Shown: positions 15,473 to 24,063 of the stretch, one piece after another
Numbering within the stretch: the first letter of the stretch is position 1
Layout: the number at the start of each line of letters is the position of its first letter
Origin: Methylorubrum extorquens
GTDB taxonomy: Bacteria; Pseudomonadota; Alphaproteobacteria; Rhizobiales; Beijerinckiaceae
Direction of reading: 5' to 3'
NCBI RefSeq assembly: GCF_024169925.1
Contig: NZ_JALJXF010000001.1
Span: 3,354,001-3,418,000 of the forward strand
DNA length: 64,000 nt
Program-made: the position numbers and the translations under genes
Notes under the pieces: generated by a model
What the model was told of the DNA's origin: nothing
Databases searched by the model: none
The model's input: only the letters and a program-made list of their open reading frames with translations

Positions 15473-15970
15473 CCATAGAGAATCCGTCAGAAAAGAATCC
15501 CCCTATCCCCCCAGGGAGAGGCGCGGTTCAAAAACAATTCCGGGGTCATCCCCCAGCGGCACCGGCCGAGCGCATCCCCCTCGCCAGGCGATCGCCACCG
15601 GGACGGCTCACAGCGGCGACGGCCGAGCAATTCGCTTGGCTCTGGGCGGCCTTACCCGAGGGCGGGCGCCTCGACGCCGACCGAAGCATGGCCGAACGGA
15701 TCATTCGCCGCCCTCTCAGACGCCGATTGCGACCTTGCCGTGAGCGCAGCCGGCACCGATGCCACGCACCCAGGCCGCTCCGCGAAGGCGCTGCACACCT
15801 GTCTGCGCATCCACCGATTCGAGAACGATCGGCCCTGCGCTGCGCCGGCGGTACCGATCGCGGCGACCCGCGCGTTCGTGGAGGAAGGGATGCCGGCCCG
15901 GAACGCCTGGATGGCCTCCCGCCTTGCACAAGGTGAGGACCGGTGCGCGACGACGTCAAAGCTGGGCTAA
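15436..15970 (+). pseudogene. Remnant of an unrecognised accessory-element gene
   Basis: The plus-strand frame reads VTPIENPSEKNPPIPPGRGA, then RLTAATAEQFAWLWAALPEG. After an apparent frameshift near 15690-15700 another frame continues FAALSDADCDLAVSAAGTDA, HTCLRIHRFENDRPCAAPAV and IAATRAFVEEGMPARNAWMA to TAA 15968-15970. The pieces look like the C-terminal half of HTH-type proteins found on plasmids and phages of this genus (pattern VFVREGTPAWRAW). That recollection is weak and no function is claimed. No start codon can be assigned. Confidence 0.35.
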
Positions 15971-16194
15971 GCCAATGCGGGCTGGCATTTCCCATGCGCA
16001 TGGCCGCCGGCGGGCCGACGAGGTGCGGGCGACATGATGCAGACGGGGCATCCGCAAAGGGTGCAAGGCGGCGGCCCAGCTTTCCAAGCTGAAGTTCAGT
16101 CGCAAACGCCTCGCCGAACGCCAGATGGGGTACGGTACTGAAATCCAATCGATCAAAGCAACACACCAAACAAACATTGCGATAAGTATTTGAT

Positions 16195-16404
16195 CTATGT
16201 CCCTAAATTATCCTTTATCGCCTGGTGCAAAGCGAAAATCTCGATTTTTCTCTGATAGCTTAACTTCACAGTAGTATCACATTGATAGCACTGATACTTA
16301 GCGACTGTTGCAAACCACTTGCCTGTCTGTGTATGTACGGTTCCGCAAAATGGACATGGGTTGCGCAGCGTATCTTTGTACAGGGCTAACGACAGCGTCA
16401 TCAT
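16195..16404 (-). CDS. Small zinc-ribbon protein in AT-rich DNA
   Basis: A 69-residue protein beginning MMTLSLALYKDTLRNPCPFC and containing two Cys-X2-Cys pairs (NPCPFCGTV and YQCYQCDTT), i.e. a classic zinc ribbon. A basic helix follows (KLSYQRKIEIFALHQ). The start at 16404 has TGGA six bases upstream; a longer frame reaches 16473 but adds only a hydrophobic leader. Base composition is far more AT-rich than the flanks, indicating recent foreign origin. Function unknown; it could be a small regulator or phage protein. Confidence 0.55.
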   Translation of the reverse strand: MMTLSLALYKDTLRNPCPFCGTVHTQTGKWFATVAKYQCYQCDTTVKLSYQRKIEIFALHQAIKDNLGT

Positions 16405-16473
16405 ATTTCCAGCAATGCCGAAAGGAATCACGGTAATAGATAAATAAGCATTTTGTATAAATACACAAGACAA

Positions 16474-16820
16474 TAATAATAAATCTATGTTAGATTCGAT
16501 AAATTACTGAAATTTGATCAGCGCCAGAAATGAAAAGCCATAGAGTCGCAATCGCTGCTTCGGATGCTAAGCTCCTTTAAAGAAATGAAATTGAAGGACA
16601 TGTGATGGCTCTGAGGCGAGCCAAAATGTTCCGGCAACTGAGCTCTTAGACCTCACTGCTACCCCACCATTCCCATTTGCAACCAGTCGACGTGTTGCGG
16701 GTGTGTGCAGGACGATGGTGTGGAGCGGGACAGAAGGGGAGTTGGGGGCTAAGGATACTGGACGACGATCACCGCCGGGGATTGAGCGTCCGGCCCCGCT
16801 GACTCGGCGTGACATCAAGG
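16474..16820. other. Intergenic AT-rich to mixed DNA, no gene recognised
   Basis: It starts AT-rich (ACAATAATAATAAATC) and becomes GC-richer towards the transposase fragment. A minus-strand frame 16567-16700 reads VAVRSKSSVAGTFWLAS but has no recognisable domain or start. No inverted repeat marking an IS end was found. Confidence 0.4.
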
Positions 16821-17391
16821 ACGGTCGAAGTCTGCGCATCCTGACGCTGATCGACGAGCACAGCCGGGCCTACCTCGCGCTGAAGGTGGCCCGGCGCATC
16901 AACAGCCTGGGCGTGATCAAGGCATCGGCCGACGCGGTGTGCTTGAAGGGCATCCCGGAGCATATCCGTTGCGACGACGGCCCTGAGATGATCGCGCAGG
17001 CACTACGCAAATGGGTCGCCGAGACGGGTCCACAGATCCAGTACATCGCCCCGGTCTCACCGTGGGAGAACGGATCTTGTGAGAGTCTCAACGGAGAACT
17101 GCGTGACGAGTGCCTGAGGCAGGAGATCTTCGGCTCGCTGAAGGAGGCGCAGATCGTGATCGGTCTTCGGCAGACCACCTACAATCGTGTCCGGACTCAC
17201 ACATCCTTGGGCTAACGACCGACCACACCCGTCACCTTCCGGGATCTGGCTTTCCGGTTACCCATGGCAGCGGCGATGCAGTCGCCGCCCAACGAGCACA
17301 GCCCAAAATACCGGTCAGATCAGCCCAGTTGCTGGCCGAAATTTCCGACTTCCTTGATGACCGCGACCTCAATTTTTGGGACGCCCTGGTA
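16821..17391 (+). pseudogene. IS3-family orfB fragment
   Basis: The frame starting in DGRSLRILTLIDEHSRAYLA carries only the second half of an IS3 integrase core: PEHIRCDDGPEMIAQALRKW (second Asp), SPWENGSCESLNGELRDECL (Glu) and the typical end NRVRTHTSLG. A TAA at 17213-17215 interrupts the expected HTSLGYRPP; the same frame then continues TPVTFRDLAFRLPMAAAMQ to 17391. The first catalytic Asp and orfA are missing. It differs from the complete IS3 copy at 6433-8593. Confidence 0.82.
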
Positions 17392-17851
17392 GGGTTCCGC
17401 CGAGATGCCCTGACTAACCCCACCGTTCAGCGATGCGAAACAGGGAAAGGTGAACCGCGAGTTCCAAGTCGGGCGACCGGACATGACTCACCTCGCCCGG
17501 CTGGAAGCCGCACTATGGTCGGATGGCATGGGCCGGTATTCAAACTCCCTGCCATGCCTGCTTGCACCAACGAGAAACAGGATGGCGATTTCACCCCCCT
17601 CCCGCATCGGGATTGGCATAACGAACTTGACGCGCAAGCCCACGCGATGAGACGGAATTGAGCCGAGACAAAGAACGGGAAAATATTACCAATCACCTCA
17701 GTCAGAAACGAAGGCATCTGACTTCGAAAAGCTTTAACAGATATATTTTGTATAACCTAATTGATTTGTTGAATATGAAATCACGTCCGATATATCTATT
17801 GTGGGACCCTAATCAACTCCACGACGACTGTGGCCCAAACGGGTGAGTACA
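17392..17851. other. Gene-free stretch
   Basis: No supportable gene. 17400-17650 is GC-moderate with only short open frames; 17650-17810 is AT-rich (TATATTTTGTATAACC). Probably decayed accessory DNA following the IS3 fragment. Confidence 0.45.
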
Positions 17852-17944
17852 TTACCACTCGAAAAACGAATCAAGCCGCGGCATCAGGCAGATGAGCGTT
17901 CCTGCCGCGCCGATCACGCCTGCCATCATCACCATCGCCGCCAC
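17852..17944 (-). CDS. Tiny single-span membrane peptide (30 residues)
   Basis: From GTG at 17944 the minus strand reads MAAMVMMAGVIGAAGTLICL followed by MPRLDSFFEW and TAA. A GGAG motif lies 8 bases upstream of the GTG, while the internal ATGs have no such site. The first 21 residues form one hydrophobic helix; the tail is polar and ends D-S-F-F-E-W. It resembles the second tiny ORF about 100 bases away (D-R-F-L-K-W end). Too short for automatic calling. No known family; whether it is expressed is unproven. Confidence 0.4.
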   Translation of the reverse strand: MAAMVMMAGVIGAAGTLICLMPRLDSFFEW

Positions 17945-18042
17945 AGCCCGAACTCCGCGTCATCTCTTCGCAGCCATAACGCGAAATGGGCGTGAGAAGT
18001 TTCACCGTCTTGGCTGGCACGTGGGCGTGCCACAGAGATTCA

Positions 18043-18141
18043 TCACCACTTCAGGAAGCGGTCGGCGCTCGGCCGTCCGGCGACGGTGATGGCGATCGCA
18101 CCAAGGGCGCCGATCAGCATGATAGCGGCAGCAAGAAACAT
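18043..18141 (-). CDS. Tiny single-span membrane peptide (32 residues)
   Basis: From ATG at 18141 the minus strand reads MFLAAAIMLIGALGAIAITV, then AGRPSADRFLKW and TGA. A GGAGTAA ribosome-binding site lies 9 bases upstream of the ATG. The first 20 residues form a single hydrophobic helix, followed by a short basic tail. The end (A-D-R-F-L-K-W) parallels that of the neighbouring 30-residue peptide. The orientation and spacing (98 bases) suggest a duplicated pair on one transcript. No known function. Confidence 0.48.
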   Translation of the reverse strand: MFLAAAIMLIGALGAIAITVAGRPSADRFLKW

Positions 18142-18270
18142 CACGGTTACTCCACGGCGCAGATTCAGGCAGGTCCTGTTAATCAACGAGTGGAAACGGT
18201 GGGGTGTGCCGTGCGGCAGATTGGCGTGCCAAAGAAGGATTTGGGCCGGAACCGGGCCGGAACGTCGCTC

Positions 18271-18795
18271 TCAGCTATCCCGGCCGATCCCCAGCCCCCG
18301 CAGGAGGTCACCGATCGGATCGATGCGAGCAGCCTGCTGCGGCTGTGTTGCAGCCGTCTCAGCGCTTGAGGGCGGCAACGCGTTAGAATTCTGGGTAGCC
18401 GGAGCAGGCCTTACGCGCGTCGCGACCTTTGCAGCACGGTGACGCCGCACGGCTTGCACGCGCTGAGTCGTGTCGATCCCCACGAGGTCGTCGGCCGCCA
18501 AGAGCGCGACCGTCTTTGGTGACAAGAGAGTGAAGGTCGCGGGCTTCGGCGCCGGGACGCCGCCGCGGTCGTCCGTGCTCGGATTCGCTGCACCGGGCTC
18601 CGCAGCCATACGGACAGCGTATCGAGGTGGATCAGCCCAGGTGGATCCATCGGCCGCCTCGGCGCCGCTGATGATCAAGCTTTCGGCACGCGATGGCGAC
18701 GGCGCCGAATTCTGCGTTCTCATGAGAGGAGAGGTCGCGAGAAGACCGAACACCATGATGGCGGTGGTGGCGAAGACGGATCTATAGTGTTCCAT
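18271..18795 (-). CDS. Exported or membrane-anchored hypothetical protein
   Basis: A 174-residue protein from ATG at 18795 (MEHYRSVFATTAIMVFGLLA): one N-terminal hydrophobic segment (signal peptide or anchor), then a low-complexity Ala/Pro-rich region. A short conserved-looking part reads TFTLLSPKTVALLAADDLVG, followed by a basic stretch (VQAVRRHRAAKVATR) and a final amphipathic helix (IGDLLRGLGIG). No family recognised. It is the last minus-strand gene of the accessory region beside tRNA-Phe. Confidence 0.5.
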   Translation of the reverse strand: MEHYRSVFATTAIMVFGLLATSPLMRTQNSAPSPSRAESLIISGAEAADGSTWADPPRYAVRMAAEPGAANPSTDDRGGVPAPKPATFTLLSPKTVALLAADDLVGIDTTQRVQAVRRHRAAKVATRVRPAPATQNSNALPPSSAETAATQPQQAARIDPIGDLLRGLGIGRDS

Positions 18796-19188
18796 GCTTG
18801 CGAAACGTACCGCCAAGGTTCTGGTTCCGGCCGCTCGAACCTGTCATCGCGAGATTCGAATCATCTATCTCCCAAGCTCCCCGGACGAGTGCCCCGGAGC
18901 CTGGAGGCACCCTGGCGGAACGTTGCGAATCGCTCTCGCCAACCCGACCGTTCAGTCAGGGGTTCGATCCGGTCATCACCCCCGGGCACCTCGAACTCCA
19001 TTTGCTTGACGCCCCCTCCGCCCGCCATGCTAGAGACCGCGCTCGACGCAGATGGACCCAGGGTCCGTTTGTGATCAATCACTTAAGCAGCGCTCCGAAA
19101 GCATCCGGCTCGGAGCGTACCGATCCGGGCGTCGTCGCGATTGCGCGTCGGTCCTTCGGATCGCAGCCCCTCTCGCCCCGGTGACTGT
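18796..19188. other. Intergenic region upstream of the ABC exporter
   Basis: No gene. It contains a candidate promoter at 19005-19033 and about 155 bases of leader before the exporter start. A short stretch at 18957-18992 (GGTTCGATCCGG...CCCGGGCACC) loosely resembles the tRNA-Phe 3' end but is not a convincing attachment site. Confidence 0.45.
19005..19033 (+). promoter_or_regulatory. Candidate promoter
   Basis: CTTGAC (19005-19010), a 17-base spacer and TGCTAG (19028-19033). The ATGCTAGAG context is similar to strong stable-RNA promoters of this group. It would drive the ABC exporter gene with a long leader, or an unannotated small RNA. Confidence 0.4.
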
Positions 19189-20979
19189 TTGAGGACCCTC
19201 CTCGATCTCCTGCGGGTGATGCGACGGCACGACCGACGGCGGCTCCTGCTGCTCGGGCTCGGGCTCGGGCTCGCCGCCTTGCTCGAAGTGGTCGGCGTCG
19301 CCTCGGTGCTGCCGTTCCTCACGCTGGTCGGCGATCCCGGCGCCGCCGCGCGAATTCCTTATCTCGCCAAACTCCGCGATGCCTTCGGCCTCGCCGACGA
19401 TCGCACCTTCCTGCTCGCGACCGGGTTTGCCGCGCTCGCGGCGATCCTGCTGACCAGCGCGGTGAATGCCGCCTTCGCCTATGCGCAACTCCTGTTCGCC
19501 CACCTCGTCGGCTACGGTTTCGCTCGGCGTCTACTCGCCCGCTACGTCGATCGCGAGCGCCTGTTCTTCGCGCATGCCAACAGCGCCGAACTCGCCAAGA
19601 ACGTGCTGAGCGAGACCGACCGCCTCGTCCTCGGTGTGCTCACCCCGGCCATGGTGATTGCCTCGCGCGGCGCGTCGGCCCTCGCGGTGGTGATCTTCCT
19701 GATTGCCTATCAACCCCGGCTCGCGCTGATTCTCGGCGGCGGCTTCGGCGGGCTCTACATCGCGATCTATATCGTGATGCGAGCTCGTCTCTCGCGGCTC
19801 GGCACCCGGGCGGTGGCGGGCAACGAGGGCCGCTACCGGGTGGTGCAGGAGACCTTCGGCGCGCTGACCGAACTCAAGCTTTACGGTCGGGCCGAGACGT
19901 TCACGAGCAGCTTCGATGCACCGGCGCGCTCCTACGCCCACGCCCTCGCCTCGAGCCTCGTCACCGGACAATTGCCGCGCTTCGTCATCGAATCGCTCGC
20001 CTTCGGCGGTGTAATCGCCGTGGTTCTCTTCGCGCTGACGCAAGGGATCGACACCGCCGGCATGCTGCCGCTGCTCGGCCTGTTCGCCTTCGCCGGTTAC
20101 CGCATGCTGCCGGCATTCCAGAACATCTTCACATCCGTCTCGCAGTTGCGCTTTCACCTGCCCGGTGTGCGCCTGATCGTCGATGCGCTGGCGGGGGAGC
20201 GGGAGCGCAGGCTTCGCACCGCCGAGCGCCTGCCCTTCGCGCAGGCGATCCGTCTGGAGAATGTCGCGTTCGACTACGAGCCCGGTCGTCCGACCCTGCG
20301 CGGCATCGACCTGACGATCGCCGCGAACACCACCGTCGGCCTGGTCGGTCGCACCGGCTCGGGCAAGTCGACGCTGGTGGGCCTGATCCTCGGCATCCTC
20401 ACGCCGACGCGGGGACACATCCTAATCGACGGCTGTCCGCTCGATGCCGACAGCCTACCGGCGTGGCAGAACCGGATCGGTTACGTGCCGCAGGACGTGT
20501 TCCTCATCGACGGCAGCATCGCGCAGAACATCGCTCTCGGCATCCCGCCGGACAGCCTCGACCGAGCGGCCGTGGAGCGCGCCGCACGGCTCGCGGGCGC
20601 GCACGACTTCGTCGCGGCCCTGTCCGCGGGCTACGACACCGGTGTCGGCGAGCGCGGTGCCCGGCTCAGCGGCGGCCAGCGGCAACGCATCGGCATCGCC
20701 CGCGCGCTGTACCACGACCCCGATGTCATCGTGTTCGACGAAGCGACCAGCGCGCTCGACGGCGAAACCGAGGCCGCGGTGATGGAGGCGCTCGGCGCGC
20801 TGGGCGGCACACGCACGATCATCATGATTGCCCATCGTCTGACCTCGCTGCGCCGGGCCGATACGGTCCACGTCGTCGAAGACGGACGGATCGTCGCCTC
20901 GGGGCCGCCCTCGCAGGTGATCGCGGAGCCGAGCGCTTCGCCCTCTCCCGAGAGCGCCGTCGTGGCGCCGGCCCGGTAG
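19189..20979 (+). CDS. ABC exporter, fused membrane and ATPase domains
   Basis: Inner-membrane half-transporter that works as a homodimer. Residues about 10-330 hold the six-helix exporter domain (LLLGLGLGLAALLEVVGVAS, FGGVIAVVLFALTQ); about 345-580 is the ATPase with Walker A GRTGSGKST, Q-loop YVPQDVFLIDGSI, signature LSGGQRQRIGIARAL, Walker B VIVFDEATSALDGET and the switch His in MIAHRLTS. The organisation resembles PglK/MsbA-type lipid or lipid-linked sugar flippases, but substrate is not readable. A TTG at 19189 (LRTLLDLLRVMRRH) was preferred because it keeps the amphipathic N-terminal helix; ATG 19219 is the alternative. No partner transporter gene is adjacent. Confidence 0.88.
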   Translation: MRTLLDLLRVMRRHDRRRLLLLGLGLGLAALLEVVGVASVLPFLTLVGDPGAAARIPYLAKLRDAFGLADDRTFLLATGFAALAAILLTSAVNAAFAYAQLLFAHLVGYGFARRLLARYVDRERLFFAHANSAELAKNVLSETDRLVLGVLTPAMVIASRGASALAVVIFLIAYQPRLALILGGGFGGLYIAIYIVMRARLSRLGTRAVAGNEGRYRVVQETFGALTELKLYGRAETFTSSFDAPARSYAHALASSLVTGQLPRFVIESLAFGGVIAVVLFALTQGIDTAGMLPLLGLFAFAGYRMLPAFQNIFTSVSQLRFHLPGVRLIVDALAGERERRLRTAERLPFAQAIRLENVAFDYEPGRPTLRGIDLTIAANTTVGLVGRTGSGKSTLVGLILGILTPTRGHILIDGCPLDADSLPAWQNRIGYVPQDVFLIDGSIAQNIALGIPPDSLDRAAVERAARLAGAHDFVAALSAGYDTGVGERGARLSGGQRQRIGIARALYHDPDVIVFDEATSALDGETEAAVMEALGALGGTRTIIMIAHRLTSLRRADTVHVVEDGRIVASGPPSQVIAEPSASPSPESAVVAPAR

Positions 20980-21044
20980 CGGTCCCGCCCCGGCCCGGCT
21001 ATCGCTCTGAATCAAATCAGACGCGTGCGGGGGGGGCAAGGGCA

Positions 21045-21923
21045 ATGGACGGGACGGTCGAGATCCGTACGGATGACGGCAGTACGGCAAGGATCGCGCT
21101 GCACGGCGCCGAGCCGGTCTCCTGGCAGGTCGAAGGCCGCGAATATCTGTGGAATGGCGATCCGGAACACTGGAACCGGCATGCGCCCTGGCTCTTTCCC
21201 GTCGTCGGTGCGTCAGCCGACGGCAGCGTTCAGGTGGATGGCCGGCGCTACCCGATGGCCCAGCACGGCTTTGCCCGCGATCTTCCTTTCGCGGTCGTCA
21301 GCCAAAGCGCGGACGCGGTTTCCCTGCGGCTGACCGACAGCGAGGCCACGCGGGCGCAGTACCCCTTCCCGTTCCAGCTGACGATCGACGCTCGCATCGC
21401 AGCCAAGACGCTGGCCTTCGATATCCGGGTCGAAAATCCGGGCGAGACCGCCCTGCCCTATGGCCTCGGCTTCCACCCCGCCTTTCCCTGGCCTTTCGCC
21501 GGGGGCGAGCGTCGCGCCGATGGCGGCTACGCGGTTCTGTTCGAGGAGGCGGAGCGACCGTTCGTCCCGGAGGTCGGCGCGGGCGGGCTGCTGGTGCGTA
21601 GCGAGCGGGAACTGACCCTGGACGGCGCCCGCCTCGACCTCGATCCGGAGTTGTTCACCGAGGCCCTGGTCTTCCTCAACGCGCGGAGCCGGGCGATGCG
21701 CTTCGTGTCGCCGAGCGGGCGAGCCATCGCCATGCGGATGGAAGACTTTCCCCATCTCGCGGTCTGGACCAAGCCGACGGCGCCATTCCTGTCGCTTGAA
21801 GCCTGGACCGGACACGCCGACTGGGCCGGCTTCGAAGGCGCCTTGGAGGACCGCGATTCGCAGCGCCTGCTGGCGCCGGGCGCAACCGCCCGGCACGGGA
21901 TCGCACTGGCGATCGAGGGGTGA
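21045..21923 (+). CDS. Aldose 1-epimerase family protein
   Basis: A 292-residue cytoplasmic protein of the galactose mutarotase-like beta-sandwich fold. Family marks are RYPMAQHGFARDLPF (the HGFAR segment with a catalytic-type His), LPYGLGFHPAFPWP (second His) and KPTAPFLSLEAWTG. Members interconvert alpha and beta anomers of hexoses or act on hexose-6-phosphates; which substrate applies here is unknown. The ATG at 21045 follows a purine-rich GGGGGGCAAGG. It lies 65 bases after the ABC exporter on the same strand and may be co-transcribed. Confidence 0.86.
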   Translation: MDGTVEIRTDDGSTARIALHGAEPVSWQVEGREYLWNGDPEHWNRHAPWLFPVVGASADGSVQVDGRRYPMAQHGFARDLPFAVVSQSADAVSLRLTDSEATRAQYPFPFQLTIDARIAAKTLAFDIRVENPGETALPYGLGFHPAFPWPFAGGERRADGGYAVLFEEAERPFVPEVGAGGLLVRSERELTLDGARLDLDPELFTEALVFLNARSRAMRFVSPSGRAIAMRMEDFPHLAVWTKPTAPFLSLEAWTGHADWAGFEGALEDRDSQRLLAPGATARHGIALAIEG

Positions 21924-21949
21924 GCCTGTAAGGTCGACCCCGACTCGGC

Positions 21950-22159
21950 TCAGTCGACGGCGATGATGACGTCGGAACTCTTGATCACGGCATAGGCTTC
22001 GCCGCCGACCTTGAGCCCGAGCGAATCGACCGACTCGTTGGTGATGGCCGAGGTGATGACCTGACCGTTGGCGATCTCGATCTTCACATGGGCCGTGGTC
22101 GAGCCCTTCTCGACCGACACGACCTTGCCCTTGAGGACGTTGCGCGCGCTGAGCTTCAT
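21950..22159 (-). CDS. Molybdenum-pterin-binding (Mop/TOBE) protein
   Basis: A 69-residue single TOBE domain: MKLSARNVLKGKVVSVEKGS, then VKIEIANGQVITSAITNES and YAVIKSSDVIIAVD. These match molbindins, which oligomerise to store molybdate or tungstate in the cytoplasm and help supply molybdoenzymes. Length equals that of stand-alone Mop proteins. It is convergent with the epimerase gene and has no transport genes next to it. Confidence 0.92.
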   Translation of the reverse strand: MKLSARNVLKGKVVSVEKGSTTAHVKIEIANGQVITSAITNESVDSLGLKVGGEAYAVIKSSDVIIAVD

Positions 22160-22240
22160 CGACGGGTGTCTCCGCTGTTGAGATGGCCCTCCCTGCCCCA
22201 GCGGCAGCCGGCCGGCAAGCGGAGACCATCCGCTCTCCCC

Positions 22241-22615
22241 TCACGCTTCGGGTAAGCCGTTCTCGCCGGGGTCAGCCTCGTCGGAGACGCGGCGACGGCA
22301 ACCCCATTCGGCCAGCCTCGCGTTCATGTCGTCGAGAACGAAGTGGCGGGCGCTATCATGGTCGTAGCCCTCGTCGAGGAGGTCGTCGTATTCGGTGAAA
22401 GTGTGCCGGGTGAACGCCGTCAGGGCGAGCCACGCTGCGGTTTCCGGCACAGCACCGCGTAGACCGGGGCTGCGCAACGCCCGGTCCAGTACCGCCTCCG
22501 CCTCGAAATCCGGAAGACGCGGCGCGAGACGGGTCAAGGCCTCGGTCAGGACGGCGCGGCGATCCGTTGGCGGCACTGCATCGCTCGGACGGTTCGGTCT
22601 CCCTGCCCTCTTCAT
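22241..22615 (-). CDS. DUF2293-type protein
   Basis: A 124-residue cytoplasmic protein. The recognisable part is ALTAFTRHTFTEYDDLLDEG followed by YDHDSARHFVLDDMNARLAEWG, which matches the DUF2293 pattern of an RHxxTxYDxLLxxGYDxxxAR core ending near a Trp. Function of the domain is unknown. ATG at 22615 gives a basic N-terminus; ATG/alternative start at 22630 adds five residues. It lies downstream of rpsI beyond a terminator. Confidence 0.75.
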   Translation of the reverse strand: MKRAGRPNRPSDAVPPTDRRAVLTEALTRLAPRLPDFEAEAVLDRALRSPGLRGAVPETAAWLALTAFTRHTFTEYDDLLDEGYDHDSARHFVLDDMNARLAEWGCRRRVSDEADPGENGLPEA

Positions 22616-22643
22616 GCGACGGCCCCCCATTGGTCCCGAAAAC

Positions 22644-22682
22644 GAAAAAGGGCGGAGCCTCGCGGCCCCACCCTCTTTTTCG
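22644..22682 (-). terminator. Terminator of the rplM-rpsI operon
   Basis: On the minus strand GGGTGGGGCC, loop GCGA, GGCTCCGCCC, then TTTTT; A-runs on the other side make it bidirectional. It is 18 bases past the rpsI stop. Confidence 0.85.
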
Positions 22683-22699
22683 CGCTGGATATCGAGCGA

Positions 22700-23185
22700 T
22701 TAACGCTTCGAGAACTGGAAGCTGCGGCGAGCCTTCTTGCGACCGTACTTCTTGCGCTCGACGACGCGCGGGTCGCGGGTCAGGAAGCCTTCGCGCTTGA
22801 GCGAGGAGCGCAGCTCCGGCTCGTAGTAGGTCAGAGCCTTGGAAAGCCCGTGGCGCACGGCGCCAGCCTGACCGGAGAGACCGCCACCCTTCACCGTGAC
22901 GGTGATGTCGTACTGATCGACACGGGACACGATCTCCAGCGGCTGGCGCAGAATCATGCGCAGCACGGGACGGGCGAAGTAGGTCTCGACCGGACGGCCG
23001 TTGACGACCACGGTGCCGTTGCCGGGCTTGATCCAGACGCGGGCGACCGCGTCCTTACGCTTGCCGGTCGCGTAGGCGCGGCCCTGAGCGTCCAGCTTCT
23101 GAACGTGGACGGGCGCCTCGTTCTCGGGGTTGCTCGTCTGGGTGTTCGCCCGATTGAGGTCGGCGAGAGACTGAAGGGTCGCCAT
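22700..23185 (-). CDS. rpsI: 30S ribosomal protein S9
   Basis: Small-subunit ribosomal protein contacting the P-site tRNA with its C-terminal tail. A protein of 161 residues; the conserved core begins [20 protein letters not shown] and ends [15 protein letters not shown], including the invariant terminal Lys-Arg. The alphaproteobacterial N-terminal extension of about 35 residues is present. ATG 23185 was chosen over an in-frame ATG six bases earlier because the gap to the rplM stop is then two bases. Operon rplM-rpsI. Confidence 0.97.
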
Positions 23186-23187
23186 GA

Positions 23188-23649
23188 TCAAGCGCTCACG
23201 TTCTTACGGTTGAGGGAGCCGACGTCGAGCGCCTGCGGCTGCTGGGCCTCGTGGGGATGCGCGGCACCCTTGTAGACGCGCAGGTGGCCGAGGATCTGGC
23301 GGAAGAGCGGGCCGCGCGGCAGCATGCGCTCGACGGCCTTCTCGACCACGCGCTCGGGGAACCGGCCCTCGAGGATGAACTTGGCCGAGCGCTCCTTGAT
23401 GCCGCCCGGATAGCCCGTGTGGTGGTAGTAGACCTTCTGGTCGTACTTGCGGCCGGTGAACTTCACCTTGTCCGCATTGATGACGATGACGTGGTCGCCG
23501 CAATCGACGTGGGGCGTGTAGGCGGGCTTATGCTTGCCGCGCAGACGCATCGCCACGATCGAAGCGAGACGGCCCACGACGAGGCCCTCGGCGTCGATCA
23601 CGACCCACTTCTTGTCGACGTCGGCGGGCTTCAGCGAAGTGGTCTTCAT
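23188..23649 (-). CDS. rplM: 50S ribosomal protein L13
   Basis: Large-subunit ribosomal protein that binds early in 50S assembly. A protein of 153 residues starting [20 protein letters not shown]. It has the family stretches [48 protein letters not shown] and [20 protein letters not shown]. The upstream frame extends further but lacks family similarity; this ATG is standard. First gene of the operon, with a good promoter 77 bases upstream. Confidence 0.97.
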
Positions 23650-23725
23650 GGCCGATTCCCGTGCCGGTGACGTTGGAAATAAGGCGCCGCCGCGTCGGGT
23701 GAGGACGCAGCGGCGTACAGCCGGG

Positions 23726-23754
23726 TCACTAGGGGGATTCGGTGTTCGCGTCAA
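23726..23754 (-). promoter_or_regulatory. Promoter of rplM-rpsI
   Basis: On the minus strand TTGACG (23754-23749), a 17-base spacer and TAGTGA (23731-23726). Close to the housekeeping consensus and well placed for rplM. Confidence 0.65.
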
Positions 23755-24063
23755 GGCAGACGGTGAGCGCCCTGCGGAGAAAAACGCAATCCCTAGAAGG
23801 CTTTTGCAGCTGTGGTATCAAGATACCTCATGTCGTTTGCCGTGACGGCTTTCGCAACTCGCCAGTCGACGCCCGGCCGAGAACGAAAAAGCCCGCCGCG
23901 GACGAAGCCGGGCGGGCGGAGTTTGGAGATTCGTCCAGGCTTGCCTGGAACATATGTTTGACGATCGATAATGCCGTTTAATCCGCCTCACACGAAATAA
24001 ATTTCATACCGCGCTCGGCCGACCGGATTCGCCGGGTAAGCCGTCGATGATGAGGCGTTTCGT
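23755..24063. other. Intergenic region between rplM and the transglutaminase-like gene
   Basis: No gene seen. It holds a terminator (23886-23918) and otherwise unremarkable sequence; 23940-24010 is relatively AT-rich. Confidence 0.5.
23886..23918 (-). terminator. Terminator downstream of the transglutaminase-like gene
   Basis: On the minus strand GCCCGCCCGGC, TTCGTC, CGCGGCGGGC, then TTTTTCG. It separates the minus-strand gene ending at 24064 from rplM. Confidence 0.75.

Noticed and set aside
16567..16839. Minus-strand ORF ending VLQFHFFKGA
   Set aside because: Its N-terminal half is antisense to the IS3 fragment and no domain or start signal was found.
18957..18992. Partial similarity to the tRNA-Phe 3' end (GGTTCGA...CCCGGGCACC), a possible right attachment site
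   Set aside because: Alignment needs gaps and several mismatches; a true integrase core repeat would be exact.
22850..23670. Plus-strand frames opposite rpsI and rplM
   Set aside because: Shadows of ribosomal protein genes.
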